Below, one piece after another: positions 13,417-22,908 of a stretch of DNA of 64,000 bases (position 1 is its first letter; every line of letters starts with the position of its first letter). The position numbers and the translations under genes are program-made. The notes beneath the pieces are model-generated. The model made no database searches. It worked only from the letters and a program-made list of their open reading frames with translations, and had not been told where the DNA came from. Source of the stretch: Aeromicrobium sp. Leaf350 (GTDB taxonomy: Bacteria; Actinomycetota; Actinomycetes; Propionibacteriales; Nocardioidaceae); contig NZ_CAKASL010000001.1 of assembly GCF_916858655.1 (NCBI RefSeq), positions 496,001 through 560,000 on the forward strand. The letters are read 5' to 3'.

Positions 13417-15911
13417 GGCGCCTCCTGCGGCAGGTCGACGACGAACGTGGTGCCCCCACCAGGGGTGTCGTCGAGCGTGAGGGTACCGGCCATCGCCTCG
13501 GTCAGGCCGCGGGCGACCGCCAGACCGAGGCCGACCCCGGTGCCGCCGGGCACGTCGCCGAGCCGCTGGAACGGCGCGAACACGCGCTCCCGGTCGGCCT
13601 CGGCGATGCCGGGCCCGGTGTCGACGACCCGCAGCAGCACCCGGGGCCCGCTCGTCGCGGCGTCGACCCGCACGACCGCCGGCGCGGGTGCGTGACGGAG
13701 CGCGTTCGTGACGAGGTTCTCCACGACGCGCTCGAGGAGCCCGGCGTCGGCCCAGGCGTGCACCGTCGGGTCGACGGACACCGAGACCCGGTCCAGGGAC
13801 TCCAGTCCGGCGAGCGCCGAGCTGACCACGGCCTCCAGGTCCGTCGGCCCGCGGCGGCTCGTGACCGCCCCGGCCTCGAGGCGGCTCATGTCGAGCAGGT
13901 TCGCGACCAGGGCGTCGAGGCGGTCCGCGCCCTCCTCGACCGTCGCGAGCAGCGCCTCGGTGTCCTCGGGGCTCCAGTCGATGTCGTCGTTGCGCAGGCT
14001 CGACGCCGCCGCCTTGATCGAGGCGAGCGGGGTGCGCAGGTCGTGCGACACCGCGGCCAGCAGCGCGGCGCGTGCCCGGTCGGCCTCGGCGAGCGCTCGG
14101 CGCTCGGCGCTCTCCTGCGCTGCCGCCCGCCGCTCCCGCAGCACTCTCACGTGGGCGGCGTAGGCCGTCATGAGGCGGAGCTGGTCGGGCGACGGGGCCT
14201 CCCCCGTGAACACCAGGGTCGCGGCGTCGTCGACCTCCACCCGCGTGGACTCCCCGAGCGAGGTGTCCCCGGCCGAGACGATCTCCAGACCGTTCGCGTC
14301 CAGCACCGCGACTCCGCGCATCCCGAAGACCTCGCGTGCGCGGTCGACGACGCCCTGCACGTCCTGACCGGCGTGCAGCAGGCCGTGGGCGAGCGCCGAC
14401 AGGGCGTCCGCCTCAGCCGTGGCGCGCAGCGCCTGCGTCGTGCGCCGGGCGGCCAGGTCGACCACCGAGGAGACCGCCACGGCCACCGCGATGAACAGGG
14501 CCAGGGCGTAGGCGTTGTCGGTCGTCGCGATCGCGAGGGTGCGCAGGGGCGGCGTGAAGAAGTAGTTGAGGGCGAACCCGCTGACGAGCGCGGCGAGCAC
14601 CGCGGGCCGCAGCCCGCCGACCAGGGCCGTCGCCACCACGACGACCATGAACAGCATCGCCTCGCTGGGCAGCGAGTGCAGGTCCGGCGTCACGAGCAGC
14701 AGGCCCGTCAGGGCCAGGGGTCCCAGCACCGCGAGGGCGAAGCCGGCCACGGTGCGCACCACGCCGAGCCCCTCGCGGGCCCGCACGTCTCCACGTCGCT
14801 GCCGCGCCTGCTCGTGCGTCACGATGTGCACGTCGATGTCACCGGACTCGGCGATCACCACCTCGCCGATCCCCGGGCGGACCAGGGTCGAGAGCCGGCC
14901 CCGCCGACTGGCGCCGATCACGACCTGTGTCGCGTTCTCGGCCCGCGCGAAGGTCAGGATCGCCCCGGCGGTGTCCCCGCCGTCCGCACCGCGCACGACC
15001 ACGTGGAAGGTGCCGCCGAGGTCCTCCGCCAGGCGCCGCAGCGCCTCCAGGCGCGCCGGCGTGTGCTGCACCAGGCCGTCACCCCGCGCGACGTAGAGCG
15101 CCATCCACCGGCCGCCCCCGGTGCGGGAGGAGATCCGCTCGGCGCGTCGCATCAGCGACTCCGACTCGGCCCCGCCCGTCACGGCGACGACGAGCCTCTC
15201 TCGCGCGGCCCACGTCGCATCGATGTCGTGCTGCGCGCGGTAGCGTTCGAGGCCCTCGTCGACCCGGTCGGCGAGCCAGAGCAGCGCAACCTCCCGCAGC
15301 GCCGTCAGGTTGCCCTCGCGGAAGTACTGCCCGAGCGCCGCGTCGACGCGGTCGGGCGGGTAGATGTTGCCGTGCGCCATGCGTCGACGCAGCGCCTGCG
15401 GGCTCATGTCGACGAGCTCGATCGCGTCGGCCGAGCGCACGAACCGGTCCGGCACGGTCTCGCGCTGCTGCACGCCCGTGATGGCCGCGACGACGTCGTT
15501 GAGCGACTCCAGGTGCTGCACGTTGACCGTCGTGATGACGTCGATGCCCGCCGCGAGGAGCGCCTCGACGTCCTGCCAGCGCTTGCCGTGCTCCAGGCCC
15601 GGCACGTTGGTGTGGGCGAGCTCGTCGACGATCGCCACCTCGGGCGCCCGGGCGAGGAGGCCGGGCAAGTCGAGCTCGGACTGCTCGGTGCCGCGGTGCT
15701 CGACGGAGCGGCGCGGCAGCACCTCCAGGTCGCCGATGCGGTCGATCGTCTGTTGCCGACCGTGCGTCTCGACGATGCCGACCACCACATCGGTCCCGCG
15801 GGCCGCGCGACGACATCCCTCGTCGAGCATGCGGTACGTCTTGCCGACGCCCGGCGCCGCTCCGAGGTACACCCGCAGGGCGCCCCGTGCCGGCTCCTGG
15901 AGATCGCTCAC
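13413..15911 (-). CDS. kdpD: KdpD osmosensitive K+ channel sensor histidine kinase
   Basis: Membrane sensor kinase of 832 residues that phosphorylates KdpE in response to potassium limitation. In order: the KdpD domain with Walker A GAAPGVGKT at residues 17-25 and DELAHTN; a Usp-like domain (about 235-360); four closely spaced membrane helices (about 385-490); a GAF-like region; the histidine box AAVSHDLRTPLASIKAA; and an HATPase domain with NALRHAPAP and DTGPGIAEADRERVFAPF. I start at GTG 15911, since KdpD proteins begin shortly before the RVYLGAAPGVGKT strand; upstream codons read poorly. It overlaps kdpE by 4 bp and lies 4 bp after kdpC. Confidence 0.96.
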   Translation of the reverse strand: MSDLQEPARGALRVYLGAAPGVGKTYRMLDEGCRRAARGTDVVVGIVETHGRQQTIDRIGDLEVLPRRSVEHRGTEQSELDLPGLLARAPEVAIVDELAHTNVPGLEHGKRWQDVEALLAAGIDVITTVNVQHLESLNDVVAAITGVQQRETVPDRFVRSADAIELVDMSPQALRRRMAHGNIYPPDRVDAALGQYFREGNLTALREVALLWLADRVDEGLERYRAQHDIDATWAARERLVVAVTGGAESESLMRRAERISSRTGGGRWMALYVARGDGLVQHTPARLEALRRLAEDLGGTFHVVVRGADGGDTAGAILTFARAENATQVVIGASRRGRLSTLVRPGIGEVVIAESGDIDVHIVTHEQARQRRGDVRAREGLGVVRTVAGFALAVLGPLALTGLLLVTPDLHSLPSEAMLFMVVVVATALVGGLRPAVLAALVSGFALNYFFTPPLRTLAIATTDNAYALALFIAVAVAVSSVVDLAARRTTQALRATAEADALSALAHGLLHAGQDVQGVVDRAREVFGMRGVAVLDANGLEIVSAGDTSLGESTRVEVDDAATLVFTGEAPSPDQLRLMTAYAAHVRVLRERRAAAQESAERRALAEADRARAALLAAVSHDLRTPLASIKAAASSLRNDDIDWSPEDTEALLATVEEGADRLDALVANLLDMSRLEAGAVTSRRGPTDLEAVVSSALAGLESLDRVSVSVDPTVHAWADAGLLERVVENLVTNALRHAPAPAVVRVDAATSGPRVLLRVVDTGPGIAEADRERVFAPFQRLGDVPGGTGVGLGLAVARGLTEAMAGTLTLDDTPGGGTTFVVDLPQEAP

Positions 15912-15915
15912 GGGA

Positions 15916-16479
15916 TCAGTCTGCTCCCTCGAGGGCCTGGTCGAGCGCACGGTTGAGGGCGACGACGTCGACCCGAGGCTGCCCGAGGAATCCGAGCTGG
16001 CGTCCCGAGGTGTGGTCGTCCACCAGCTGCTCGACCTCCGTGACCGGCAGGCCACGCTCCTCGGCGACACGATCGACCTGCAGCGTGGCGTACTCCGGCG
16101 AGATGAACGGGTCGAGGCCGGAGCCTGACGCCGTGAGCGCGTCGGCCGGCACGAGCGCCGGGTCGATCCCCTCGACCTCCGCGATCGCGGCCCGTCGCTC
16201 GTCGATCAGGGCGAGGAGGTCGGGATTCGACGGTCCGAGGTTGGACGGCGCTGACGCGAGTCCGTCGTAGTCGTTCGCGGACGGACGGCCGTGGAACCAG
16301 CCGTCGTCGGCCACCGGGAAGTCCTGGCCGATCGTCGCGTCGTCGCCGGGCACGGCCCGACCGGCCGCCCAGACCGCGGCGGGGTAGGCCACCCCGAGCA
16401 GGACCGTGGCCACGAGCAGGAGCCGCAGCCCCACCCAGGCCTGTCGACCCGTCGACGTGAGCGTGAGAGAGACGTTCAT
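15916..16479 (-). CDS. kdpC: potassium-transporting ATPase subunit KdpC
   Basis: The small accessory subunit of the high-affinity KdpFABC K+ pump. The 187-residue protein has one N-terminal membrane helix (about residues 15-40, AWVGLRLLLVATVLLGVAYP). The periplasmic-side domain carries the family signatures DDGWFHGRPSANDY and SNLGPSNPDLL, and ends in the LVDDHTSGRQLGFLGQPRV motif. It is 4 bp downstream of kdpB. Confidence 0.97.
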   Translation of the reverse strand: MNVSLTLTSTGRQAWVGLRLLLVATVLLGVAYPAAVWAAGRAVPGDDATIGQDFPVADDGWFHGRPSANDYDGLASAPSNLGPSNPDLLALIDERRAAIAEVEGIDPALVPADALTASGSGLDPFISPEYATLQVDRVAEERGLPVTEVEQLVDDHTSGRQLGFLGQPRVDVVALNRALDQALEGAD

Positions 16480-16483
16480 GTGA

Positions 16484-18493
16484 TCACCCGATTCCCGGAA
16501 TCATCGACACGAAGACGTCGATGAGCTTGATGCCCACGAACGGGACGACGAGGCCGCCGAGCCCGTAGACGAGGACGTTGCGGCGCAGGAGCGCCTCGGC
16601 CGACAGCGGCCGGTACTTCACCCCGCGCAGGGCGATCGGGATGAGGGCCACGATCACCAGCGCGTTGAACACGACCGCGGAGGCGATCGCCGACTCCGGC
16701 GTCGAGAGCCGCATGACGTTGAGCGAGTCGAGGGCGGGGTACGCCGCCAGGAACATCGCCGGCAGGATCGCGAAGTACTTCGCGACGTCGTTGGCGATCG
16801 AGAACGTCGTCAGCGCCCCGCGGGTGATGAGCAGCTGCTTGCCGATGGCGACGACGTCGATGAGCTTGGTCGGGTCGGAGTCGAGGTCGACCATGTTGCC
16901 GGCCTCCTTGGCCGCCGACGTGCCGCTGTTCATCGCGACGCCCACGTCGGCCGCCGCGAGGGCGGGAGCGTCGTTGGTGCCGTCACCCGTCATCGCGACC
17001 AGGCGTCCGCCGGCCTGCTCCTTGCGGATCAGCGCGAGCTTGTCCTCCGGAGTCGCCTCCGCCAGCACCTCGTCGACGCCGGCCTCGTGCCCGATGGCGG
17101 CCGCCGTGCGCGGGTTGTCGCCCGTCACCATCACGGTGCGGATGCCCATCGCGCGCAGCTGGACGAAGCGCTCGACCATGCCGTCCTTGACGACGTCCTT
17201 GAGGTGCACGACGCCGAGCGCTCGCGAGCCGTCGGGGCCCGACTCGGCCACGACGAGCGGCGTGCCGCCGGCGCCACTGACCTCGTCGACCTGCACCTGC
17301 ACCGCGGCCGGCAGGCTGGTGCCGAGCCACGCCTCCACCGCCGAGCCCGCTCCCTTGCGGAGCGACCGCCCGTCGGCCAGGTCGACGCCGGACATGCGAG
17401 TCTGGGCCGTGAACTCCACGAAGGCAGCACCGTCGGGCAGGTCGGAGTCGTCGGCGCCGCGCTCGAGGGCGAGGTCGACGATCGAGCGGCCCTCGGGCGT
17501 CTGGTCGGCGAGGCTCGTGAACCGGGCGACGTCGCGCAGCTCGTCGTCCGTGACCCCCGGAGCGGTCAGCAGCTCCGAGGCCCGCCGGTTGCCGTACGTG
17601 ATGGTGCCCGTCTTGTCGAGCAGCAGCGTGCTGACGTCGCCGGCCGCCTCGACCGCGCGGCCCGACATCGCGAGCACGTTGACCCGCACGAGACGGTCCA
17701 TGCCAGCGATGCCGATCGCCGAGAGCAGGGCACCGATCGTGGTCGGGATCAGGCAGACCAGCAGCGCCACGAGCACGAGCGGCTCCTGCGGTGCGCCGGC
17801 GTACTCGGCCATCGGCGCCAGCGTCACGACCGCGATCAGGAAGACGATCGTCAGGCTCGTGAGCAGGATCGACAGGGCGACCTCGTTGGGGGTCCTGCGC
17901 CGTTCGGCACCCTCCACCAGCGCGATCATCCGGTCGAGGAACGTCTCACCCGGGGCCGCCGTGATCTGCACGACGATCCGGTCCGAGAGCACCCGCGTGC
18001 CGCCGGTGACGGCCGACCGGTCGCCCCCGGCCTCGCGGATGACGGGCGCGGACTCACCGGTGATGGCCGACTCGTCGACCGAGGCCACGCCCTCCACGAC
18101 GTCGCCGTCACCCGGGACGACCTCGCCGGCCTCGACGACCACGCGGTCACCGACCGCCAGCTGGGTGCCGGGCACGACCACCTCGGAGCCGTCGGCAGCG
18201 AGCCGCCGGGCGCTGACGTCACTGCGGGCGGCTCTGAGCGAGTCGGCCTGGGCCTTGCCGCGTCCCTCCGCGACCGCCTCGGCGAGGTTGCCGAACACGA
18301 CCGTGAGCCAGAGCCAGACGGCGATGAACCAGGCGAAGACCGACGGATCGGCGATCGCGACGACCGTGGTGGCGAGCGAGCCCACCCACACCACGAACAT
18401 CACGGGGCTGCGCCAGAGGTGGCGCGGGTCCAGCTTGCGCAGGGCCTGCGGCAGCTGGGCGGCCAGCATCGGCAGCAGGGACGAGGTGGTCAC
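16484..18493 (-). CDS. kdpB: potassium-transporting ATPase ATP-binding subunit KdpB
   Basis: P-type ATPase subunit of KdpFABC that hydrolyses ATP to drive K+ uptake. The 669-residue product has the actuator motif TGES, the phosphorylation motif DKTGT with D293, and the hinge motif [10 protein letters not shown]. The membrane helices carry the KdpB pattern [15 protein letters not shown] and [18 protein letters not shown]. The start is GTG 18493, overlapping the kdpA stop as GTGA, which signals translational coupling. Confidence 0.98.
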   Translation of the reverse strand: MTTSSLLPMLAAQLPQALRKLDPRHLWRSPVMFVVWVGSLATTVVAIADPSVFAWFIAVWLWLTVVFGNLAEAVAEGRGKAQADSLRAARSDVSARRLAADGSEVVVPGTQLAVGDRVVVEAGEVVPGDGDVVEGVASVDESAITGESAPVIREAGGDRSAVTGGTRVLSDRIVVQITAAPGETFLDRMIALVEGAERRRTPNEVALSILLTSLTIVFLIAVVTLAPMAEYAGAPQEPLVLVALLVCLIPTTIGALLSAIGIAGMDRLVRVNVLAMSGRAVEAAGDVSTLLLDKTGTITYGNRRASELLTAPGVTDDELRDVARFTSLADQTPEGRSIVDLALERGADDSDLPDGAAFVEFTAQTRMSGVDLADGRSLRKGAGSAVEAWLGTSLPAAVQVQVDEVSGAGGTPLVVAESGPDGSRALGVVHLKDVVKDGMVERFVQLRAMGIRTVMVTGDNPRTAAAIGHEAGVDEVLAEATPEDKLALIRKEQAGGRLVAMTGDGTNDAPALAAADVGVAMNSGTSAAKEAGNMVDLDSDPTKLIDVVAIGKQLLITRGALTTFSIANDVAKYFAILPAMFLAAYPALDSLNVMRLSTPESAIASAVVFNALVIVALIPIALRGVKYRPLSAEALLRRNVLVYGLGGLVVPFVGIKLIDVFVSMIPGIG

Positions 18494-20163
18494 GAGATGA
18501 CTCCGTTCGTGAGGGCCTCGGCGATCGGGCCGAGGGCCAGGGAAGGCAGGTAGGTCAGGCCCGTCACGAGCAGCACGACCCAGACGAGCAGGGAGCCGAA
18601 CAGGACCGTGTGGGTCGGGAGCGTGCCGGCCGTCGTGGGCACGGGACGCTGGCGGGCCAACGAGCCGGCCAGCGACAGCACCAGCGCGATCGTCACGAAC
18701 CGGCCGAGCAGCATCGCGACGGCGAGCGCGACCTGGAAGAAGGTCGAGGTCACGGTGATGCCGCCGAACGCGCTGCCGTTGTTGTTGGCGGCGGACGTAA
18801 AGGCGTAGACGACCTCGCTGAACCCGTGCACCCCGGAGTTCCCGAGCGCGTCGTTCGTGGCGGGCAGGGCGATCGCCACGCCGATCCCGACCAGCACGAT
18901 CGCGGGCACGCTCAGCGTGTACAGCGCCACCCGGGTGATCTCGGGACGGCCGATCTTCTTGCCGAGCAGCTCCGGCGTTCGACCGACCATGAGGCCGGCC
19001 ACGAACACCGTCACGACGGCCATCACGAGCATCCCGTACAGGCCCGATCCGACCCCGCCCGGCGAGACCTCGCCCAGCATCATGTTGACGAGCGCGGCAC
19101 CGCCACCGGTCGCCGTCAGCGAGTCGTGCGAGGCGTTGACGGCACCGGTCGACGTGCTGGTCGTGGCGGTCGAGAACAGGATCGATCCCCACGCACCGAA
19201 CTGCGTCTCCTTGCCCTCCATCGCGGCACCGGCCGCGCGGGCCGCGGCACCCTGCCCGGTGGTCTCGGCCCAGGTCGCGACGGCCAGCGAGGCCGTGAAC
19301 AGGGCCGCCATCGCACCGAGGATCGTCAGCCCCTGGCGGCGCGAACCGATCATGGTGCCGAACGTGCGCGTCAGGGCCACCGGCACCAGCAGCATCAGGA
19401 AGATCTGCAGCAGGTTCGCGAACGGCGTCGGGTTCTCGAGCGGATGCGCCGAGTTGGCGTTGAAGAAGCCGCCACCGTTCGTGCCGAGCTGCTTGATCGC
19501 CTCCTGGCTCGCGACCGGTCCGCCGGGCACGACCTGGCTGCCGCCGGTGACGGTCGTGATGGTCTGGTCCGCGAAACTCTGGACCACCCCCTGCGTGAGG
19601 AGGAGGACGGCACCGACGACCGCCACCGGCAGCAGGATCCGGCCGGTCACGCGCACGAGGTCGACCCAGAAGTTGCCGATCGTGCCGGACCGCGAGGCGA
19701 GGAAGCCCCGGACGAGGGCCACTGCGACGCAGATGCCGACGGCGGCCGAAAGGAAGTTCTGCACCGCGAGCCCCGCCATCTGGGCCGTGAAGCCCAGCGT
19801 CGACTCACCCGCGTAGGACTGCCAGTTCGTGTTGGTCACGAAGGAGACGGCGGTGTTGACCGCCATGTCCCACGGCATCCCGGGCAGGTCGCGGGAGAAC
19901 GGCAGGTGCTGCTGACCCATCAGGATCGCGACGAGCAGCACGATGCCGACGGCCGAGAACGCCAGCACGCTCGTGGCGTACGACCGGGCGCTCTGCTGCG
20001 CCTCCGGGTCGACGCCGACGAGCCGGTACAGGGCCCGCTCGGGGCGGGCGTGGCGGGTTCCGGTCATGACGCGGGCCATGTAGTCGCCCAGGGGCGCCCA
20101 CACCAGGGCCAGCAGGCCGGCGAGGGCTGCGATCGTCAGCAGCCCGGAGAGGGTGTCGTTCAT
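18490..20163 (-). CDS. kdpA: potassium-transporting ATPase potassium-binding subunit KdpA
   Basis: The K+-selective channel-like subunit of KdpFABC, a 557-residue protein with about ten membrane helices from the superfamily of K+ transporters. Selectivity-filter-type loops are visible in [39 protein letters not shown] and [14 protein letters not shown]. The ATG at 20163 follows kdpF by 7 bp. Confidence 0.98.
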   Translation of the reverse strand: MNDTLSGLLTIAALAGLLALVWAPLGDYMARVMTGTRHARPERALYRLVGVDPEAQQSARSYATSVLAFSAVGIVLLVAILMGQQHLPFSRDLPGMPWDMAVNTAVSFVTNTNWQSYAGESTLGFTAQMAGLAVQNFLSAAVGICVAVALVRGFLASRSGTIGNFWVDLVRVTGRILLPVAVVGAVLLLTQGVVQSFADQTITTVTGGSQVVPGGPVASQEAIKQLGTNGGGFFNANSAHPLENPTPFANLLQIFLMLLVPVALTRTFGTMIGSRRQGLTILGAMAALFTASLAVATWAETTGQGAAARAAGAAMEGKETQFGAWGSILFSTATTSTSTGAVNASHDSLTATGGGAALVNMMLGEVSPGGVGSGLYGMLVMAVVTVFVAGLMVGRTPELLGKKIGRPEITRVALYTLSVPAIVLVGIGVAIALPATNDALGNSGVHGFSEVVYAFTSAANNNGSAFGGITVTSTFFQVALAVAMLLGRFVTIALVLSLAGSLARQRPVPTTAGTLPTHTVLFGSLLVWVVLLVTGLTYLPSLALGPIAEALTNGVIS

Positions 20164-20170
20164 CGCCGCC

Positions 20171-20260
20171 TCAGAACCGGTCCGCCAGGACCAGGGCGAC
20201 GAGCAGGTACACGATCAGGGCGCCGGCGACGACCAGCCACAGCGCGGAGGAGAGTTCCAT
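20171..20260 (-). CDS. kdpF: KdpF small subunit of the potassium ATPase
   Basis: A 29-residue single-helix peptide (MELSSALWLVVAGALIVYLL then VALVLADRF), the size and pattern of KdpF, which stabilises the KdpABC complex in the membrane. It is the first gene of the operon, 7 bp before kdpA. TGCGAT 6 nt upstream of the ATG could be a weak -10 box for a leaderless start. Confidence 0.92.
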   Translation of the reverse strand: MELSSALWLVVAGALIVYLLVALVLADRF

Positions 20261-20299
20261 GTGCTCATCGCACACCCGCGCGGGCACCGGTCAGGCGTC

Positions 20300-20340
20300 C
20301 TTGACGGACCCCTGACCGGGTCTTGACGCGATCTTGACGC
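20300..20340 (-). promoter_or_regulatory. four tandem 11-bp repeats, predicted KdpE operator
   Basis: On the plus strand CTTGACGG (20300), CCTGACCG (20311), CTTGACGC (20322) and CTTGACGC (20333) start exactly 11 bp apart. Direct repeats at helical spacing are typical of OmpR-family regulators. They sit 40-80 bp before kdpF, just upstream of where its -35 would lie, fitting activation by KdpE. Confidence 0.65.
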
Positions 20341-20348
20341 GGGGCGGG

Positions 20349-20855
20349 TCAGTCGCGGGTGACGCTGCGACCGGCGAAGGCCGCGAGGCGCTCGTACGCG
20401 TTGGCCCCCTCCGGGGCCGGCTTCTCGGGATCGAACGCGCCCTGGCGTTGTTCCGGACCCAGGTTCTCGAGCATGAACGCGTGGCCGACCTCGGCGACAG
20501 CCGGGTCGAGGTCGTCGGTGCCCTGCCCCAGGGCCGTCGCGAGGTCCCAGGTGTGCACGGCCAGCTCGGCGGCCGGCAGTCCGAGCTGCGCGTCGTCGGC
20601 CGCGGCCAAGAGGGCGGCGCCCCGCTGCCGGAACTCCGCCAGGGAGTCGTCGTGGTGCTCGACCGGGGCGCTCCAGTCGACTTCTTCGCCCTTGACCATC
20701 TGCGTCAGGCCGGCCGTCGTGTGCAGGACGTGGTCGACGAGGTCGCGCACGACCCACTCCGAGCACGGCGTGGGCGCGTCGTCGGTCTCGGGGCTGATCG
20801 AGGAGATCAGCGACTCGAGCTGGAAGACGGCGGTCGTGAGCGTGGCACTGGGCAT
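20349..20855 (-). CDS. TIGR03086-family protein (maleylpyruvate isomerase/DinB-like fold)
   Basis: A 168-residue four-helix-bundle protein. It opens with an LxxxxPxTPCSEW-type segment (SPETDDAPTPCSEWVVRDLVDHVL), characteristic of the actinobacterial TIGR03086 group. AELAVHTWDLATALGQ supplies the third His of the mycothiol-dependent maleylpyruvate isomerase N-terminal fold. Function is unknown; members are thought to bind a divalent metal and may use mycothiol. It lies just upstream of kdpF in the same direction but the operator repeats separate them. Confidence 0.8.
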   Translation of the reverse strand: MPSATLTTAVFQLESLISSISPETDDAPTPCSEWVVRDLVDHVLHTTAGLTQMVKGEEVDWSAPVEHHDDSLAEFRQRGAALLAAADDAQLGLPAAELAVHTWDLATALGQGTDDLDPAVAEVGHAFMLENLGPEQRQGAFDPEKPAPEGANAYERLAAFAGRSVTRD

Positions 20856-20938
20856 GGGGTCAGTAGACGCCCCTGCACCGACACGATCAATACCCCCGGC
20901 ATACTGACCCTCGACGTGACGCCTCCGAAAGGGACACC

Positions 20939-21988
20939 GTGCGCAATCCCCGTGCCTTCCTCCGCCCCCTCGCCGTCGGCGCTCCGGCGCCCGTGTCGGA
21001 GGTCCCCTTCCGGCCCAGCCGGATGATCCACTTCTTCGACCCGAGCAACGAGAAGATGGCCGCCAAGGTGCCGGACATCGCCGCCAAGGTCGACATCATC
21101 CTCGGCAACCTCGAGGACGCGGTGAAGACCGAGAAGAAGGAGGCCGCCCGCCTCGGCCTGGTCGAGATCGCGAAGAAGACCGACTTCGGCGACACCCAGC
21201 TGTGGGTGCGCGTCAACAGCCTCGACTCCCCCTGGGTCCTCGACGACCTGACGACCCTCGTGACCGAGATCGGCGACAAGCTCGACGTCATCATGGTGCC
21301 GAAGGTCGAGGGCGCCCAGGACATCCACTACGTCGACCGTCTGCTCGCGCAGCTCGAGGCCAAGGGCAACGTCCAGAAGCCGCTGCTCGTGCACGCGATC
21401 CTCGAGACCGCGCTCGGCGTCACGAACGTCGAGGAGATCGCCGCGGCCAGCCCCCGCATGCAGGGCATCAGCCTCGGCCCGGCCGACCTGGCCGCCTCGC
21501 GCCGCATGAAGACGACCCGCGTCGGCGGTGGCCACCCCGGCTACCTCGTGCGCCAGGACCCCACCGGCGACGACCTCCACGAGGGCCGCACGATCTACCA
21601 GCAGGACCTGTGGCACTACACGATCGCGCGCATGGTCGACGCCTGCGCCGCGAACGACATCCTCCCGTTCTACGGCCCGTTCGGCGACATCAAGGACGTC
21701 GTGGCGTGCGAGGACCAGTTCCGCAACGCGTTCCTGCTGGGTTGCGTCGGCGCGTGGAGCCTGCATCCCGTGCAGATCGACATCGCCAAGAAGGTGTTCT
21801 CGCCCTCGAAGGAGGACGTCGAGCACGCCAAGACTGTCGTCGAGGCGATGGGCGACGGCTCCGGCGCCGTCATGATCAACGGCAAGATGGAGGACGACGC
21901 GTCCTGCAAGCAGTGCCTCGTGATGCTCGACCTGGCCCGTGAGCTGGCCGAGCGCGACCCCGAGCTGAAGGAGCTGTACGACCTGTGA
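20939..21988 (+). CDS. HpcH/HpaI aldolase/CitE-family CoA-ester lyase
   Basis: A 349-residue TIM-barrel protein of the CitE/malyl-CoA lyase superfamily, which cleaves or forms C-C bonds in CoA thioesters with Mg2+. The acidic motif reads [13 protein letters not shown] (residues about 54-66), followed by [11 protein letters not shown] and [20 protein letters not shown] supplies the metal-binding Glu. A Cys/Trp-containing C-terminal part distinguishes it from the shorter neighbour. The start is GTG with AAAGGGA upstream. It overlaps the next gene by 4 bp, so the two products likely act together. Candidate reactions are malyl-CoA or methylmalyl-CoA cleavage; the exact one is not determined. Confidence 0.8.
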   Translation: MRNPRAFLRPLAVGAPAPVSEVPFRPSRMIHFFDPSNEKMAAKVPDIAAKVDIILGNLEDAVKTEKKEAARLGLVEIAKKTDFGDTQLWVRVNSLDSPWVLDDLTTLVTEIGDKLDVIMVPKVEGAQDIHYVDRLLAQLEAKGNVQKPLLVHAILETALGVTNVEEIAAASPRMQGISLGPADLAASRRMKTTRVGGGHPGYLVRQDPTGDDLHEGRTIYQQDLWHYTIARMVDACAANDILPFYGPFGDIKDVVACEDQFRNAFLLGCVGAWSLHPVQIDIAKKVFSPSKEDVEHAKTVVEAMGDGSGAVMINGKMEDDASCKQCLVMLDLARELAERDPELKELYDL

Positions 21989-22872
21989 GCACCCCCTCTT
22001 CGAACGCCGCGATCCGCCCCCGCCGCTCCGTCCTGTACATGCCGGGCGCCAACGAGCGGGCGCTGGAGAAGGCCAAGACGATCGACGCCGACGCGCTGAT
22101 CCTCGACCTCGAGGACTCCGTCTCCCCCGACGCCAAGGAGACCGGCCGCGCCAACGTCGTGGCGGCCGTGCGCTCCGGCGAGTACGGCCACCGCGAGCTC
22201 GCGATCCGGGTCAACTCGATCGGCACGCAGTGGCACGACGACGACGTGAAGGCCGCCTCCGAGGCCGGCCCGGACGCGATCCTCGTGCCCAAGGTCGAGT
22301 CGGCCGAGCAGGTGCACGCGCTCGTCGCGGCCATGGAGGCCGCCGGCGCGCCCGAGCACACCCAGCTGTGGGCCATGATCGAGACCCCGCGCGCGCTCCT
22401 GCACGCCGAGGAGATCGCGGCGGCGCACGAGCGGCTGACGGTCATCGTGATGGGCACCAACGACGTCGTCAACGAGACGTACGGCCTGCACGTCCCGGGT
22501 CGCAACGCGGTCGTGCTGACCTCGCTGGCCTGGACGCTCCTCGCGGTGCGCGCCGCCGGCAAGGTCATCATCGACGGCGTCTACAACGCCGTGAAGGACC
22601 CGGAGGGCTTCGATGCCGAGGCGAAGCAGGGCCGCGAGATGGGCTTCGACGGCAAGACGCTGATCCACCCGTCGCAGGTCGAGCCCGCCAACGTCGCGTT
22701 CAGCCCGTCGGAGGCCGACGTCGAGCGCGCCGAGGGCATGATTGCCGCCTTCGAGGAGGCCTCGCGCGAGGCCAAGGGCGTCGCGACCTACAACGGCAAG
22801 ATGATCGAGGAGCTGCACATCCGCGACGCGAACCGCATCCTCGCCTTCGCGGAGGCCCTCAAGAACCGCTGA
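21985..22872 (+). CDS. CitE-like CoA-ester lyase or malyl-CoA thioesterase
   Basis: A 295-residue CitE homologue starting with the family hallmark [18 protein letters not shown], then [16 protein letters not shown] (Mg2+ and carboxylate site), [34 protein letters not shown] and [15 protein letters not shown]. It is translationally coupled to the preceding longer paralogue by a GTGA overlap. Pairs of a malyl-CoA lyase and a thioesterase-type paralogue are known in other bacteria, so this one may hydrolyse the product CoA ester (inference). No citrate-lyase alpha or gamma subunits are nearby, which argues against citrate fermentation. Confidence 0.82.
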   Translation: MSTPSSNAAIRPRRSVLYMPGANERALEKAKTIDADALILDLEDSVSPDAKETGRANVVAAVRSGEYGHRELAIRVNSIGTQWHDDDVKAASEAGPDAILVPKVESAEQVHALVAAMEAAGAPEHTQLWAMIETPRALLHAEEIAAAHERLTVIVMGTNDVVNETYGLHVPGRNAVVLTSLAWTLLAVRAAGKVIIDGVYNAVKDPEGFDAEAKQGREMGFDGKTLIHPSQVEPANVAFSPSEADVERAEGMIAAFEEASREAKGVATYNGKMIEELHIRDANRILAFAEALKNR

Positions 22873-22908
22873 CCCGACGAGGTCTCGTCTCCGGGCCCTG
22901 AGGGTCAG
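22869..22908. terminator. bidirectional hairpin between the citE-like and dapC genes
   Basis: CTGACCC (22869-22875) pairs with GGGTCAG (22902-22908), enclosing a second stem GACGAG-gt-CTCGTC (22876-22889). The structure overlaps both convergent stop codons. Confidence 0.5.

Noticed and set aside
13692-15956. A 754-codon plus-strand frame opposite kdpD
   Set aside because: It is a mirror frame of a well-conserved kinase gene and has no homologous features.
12727-20340. A c-di-AMP (ydaO-type) riboswitch in front of the kdp operon
   Set aside because: Only about 88 bp separate the genes and the sequence shows phased operator repeats and a short or absent leader, leaving no room for the aptamer.
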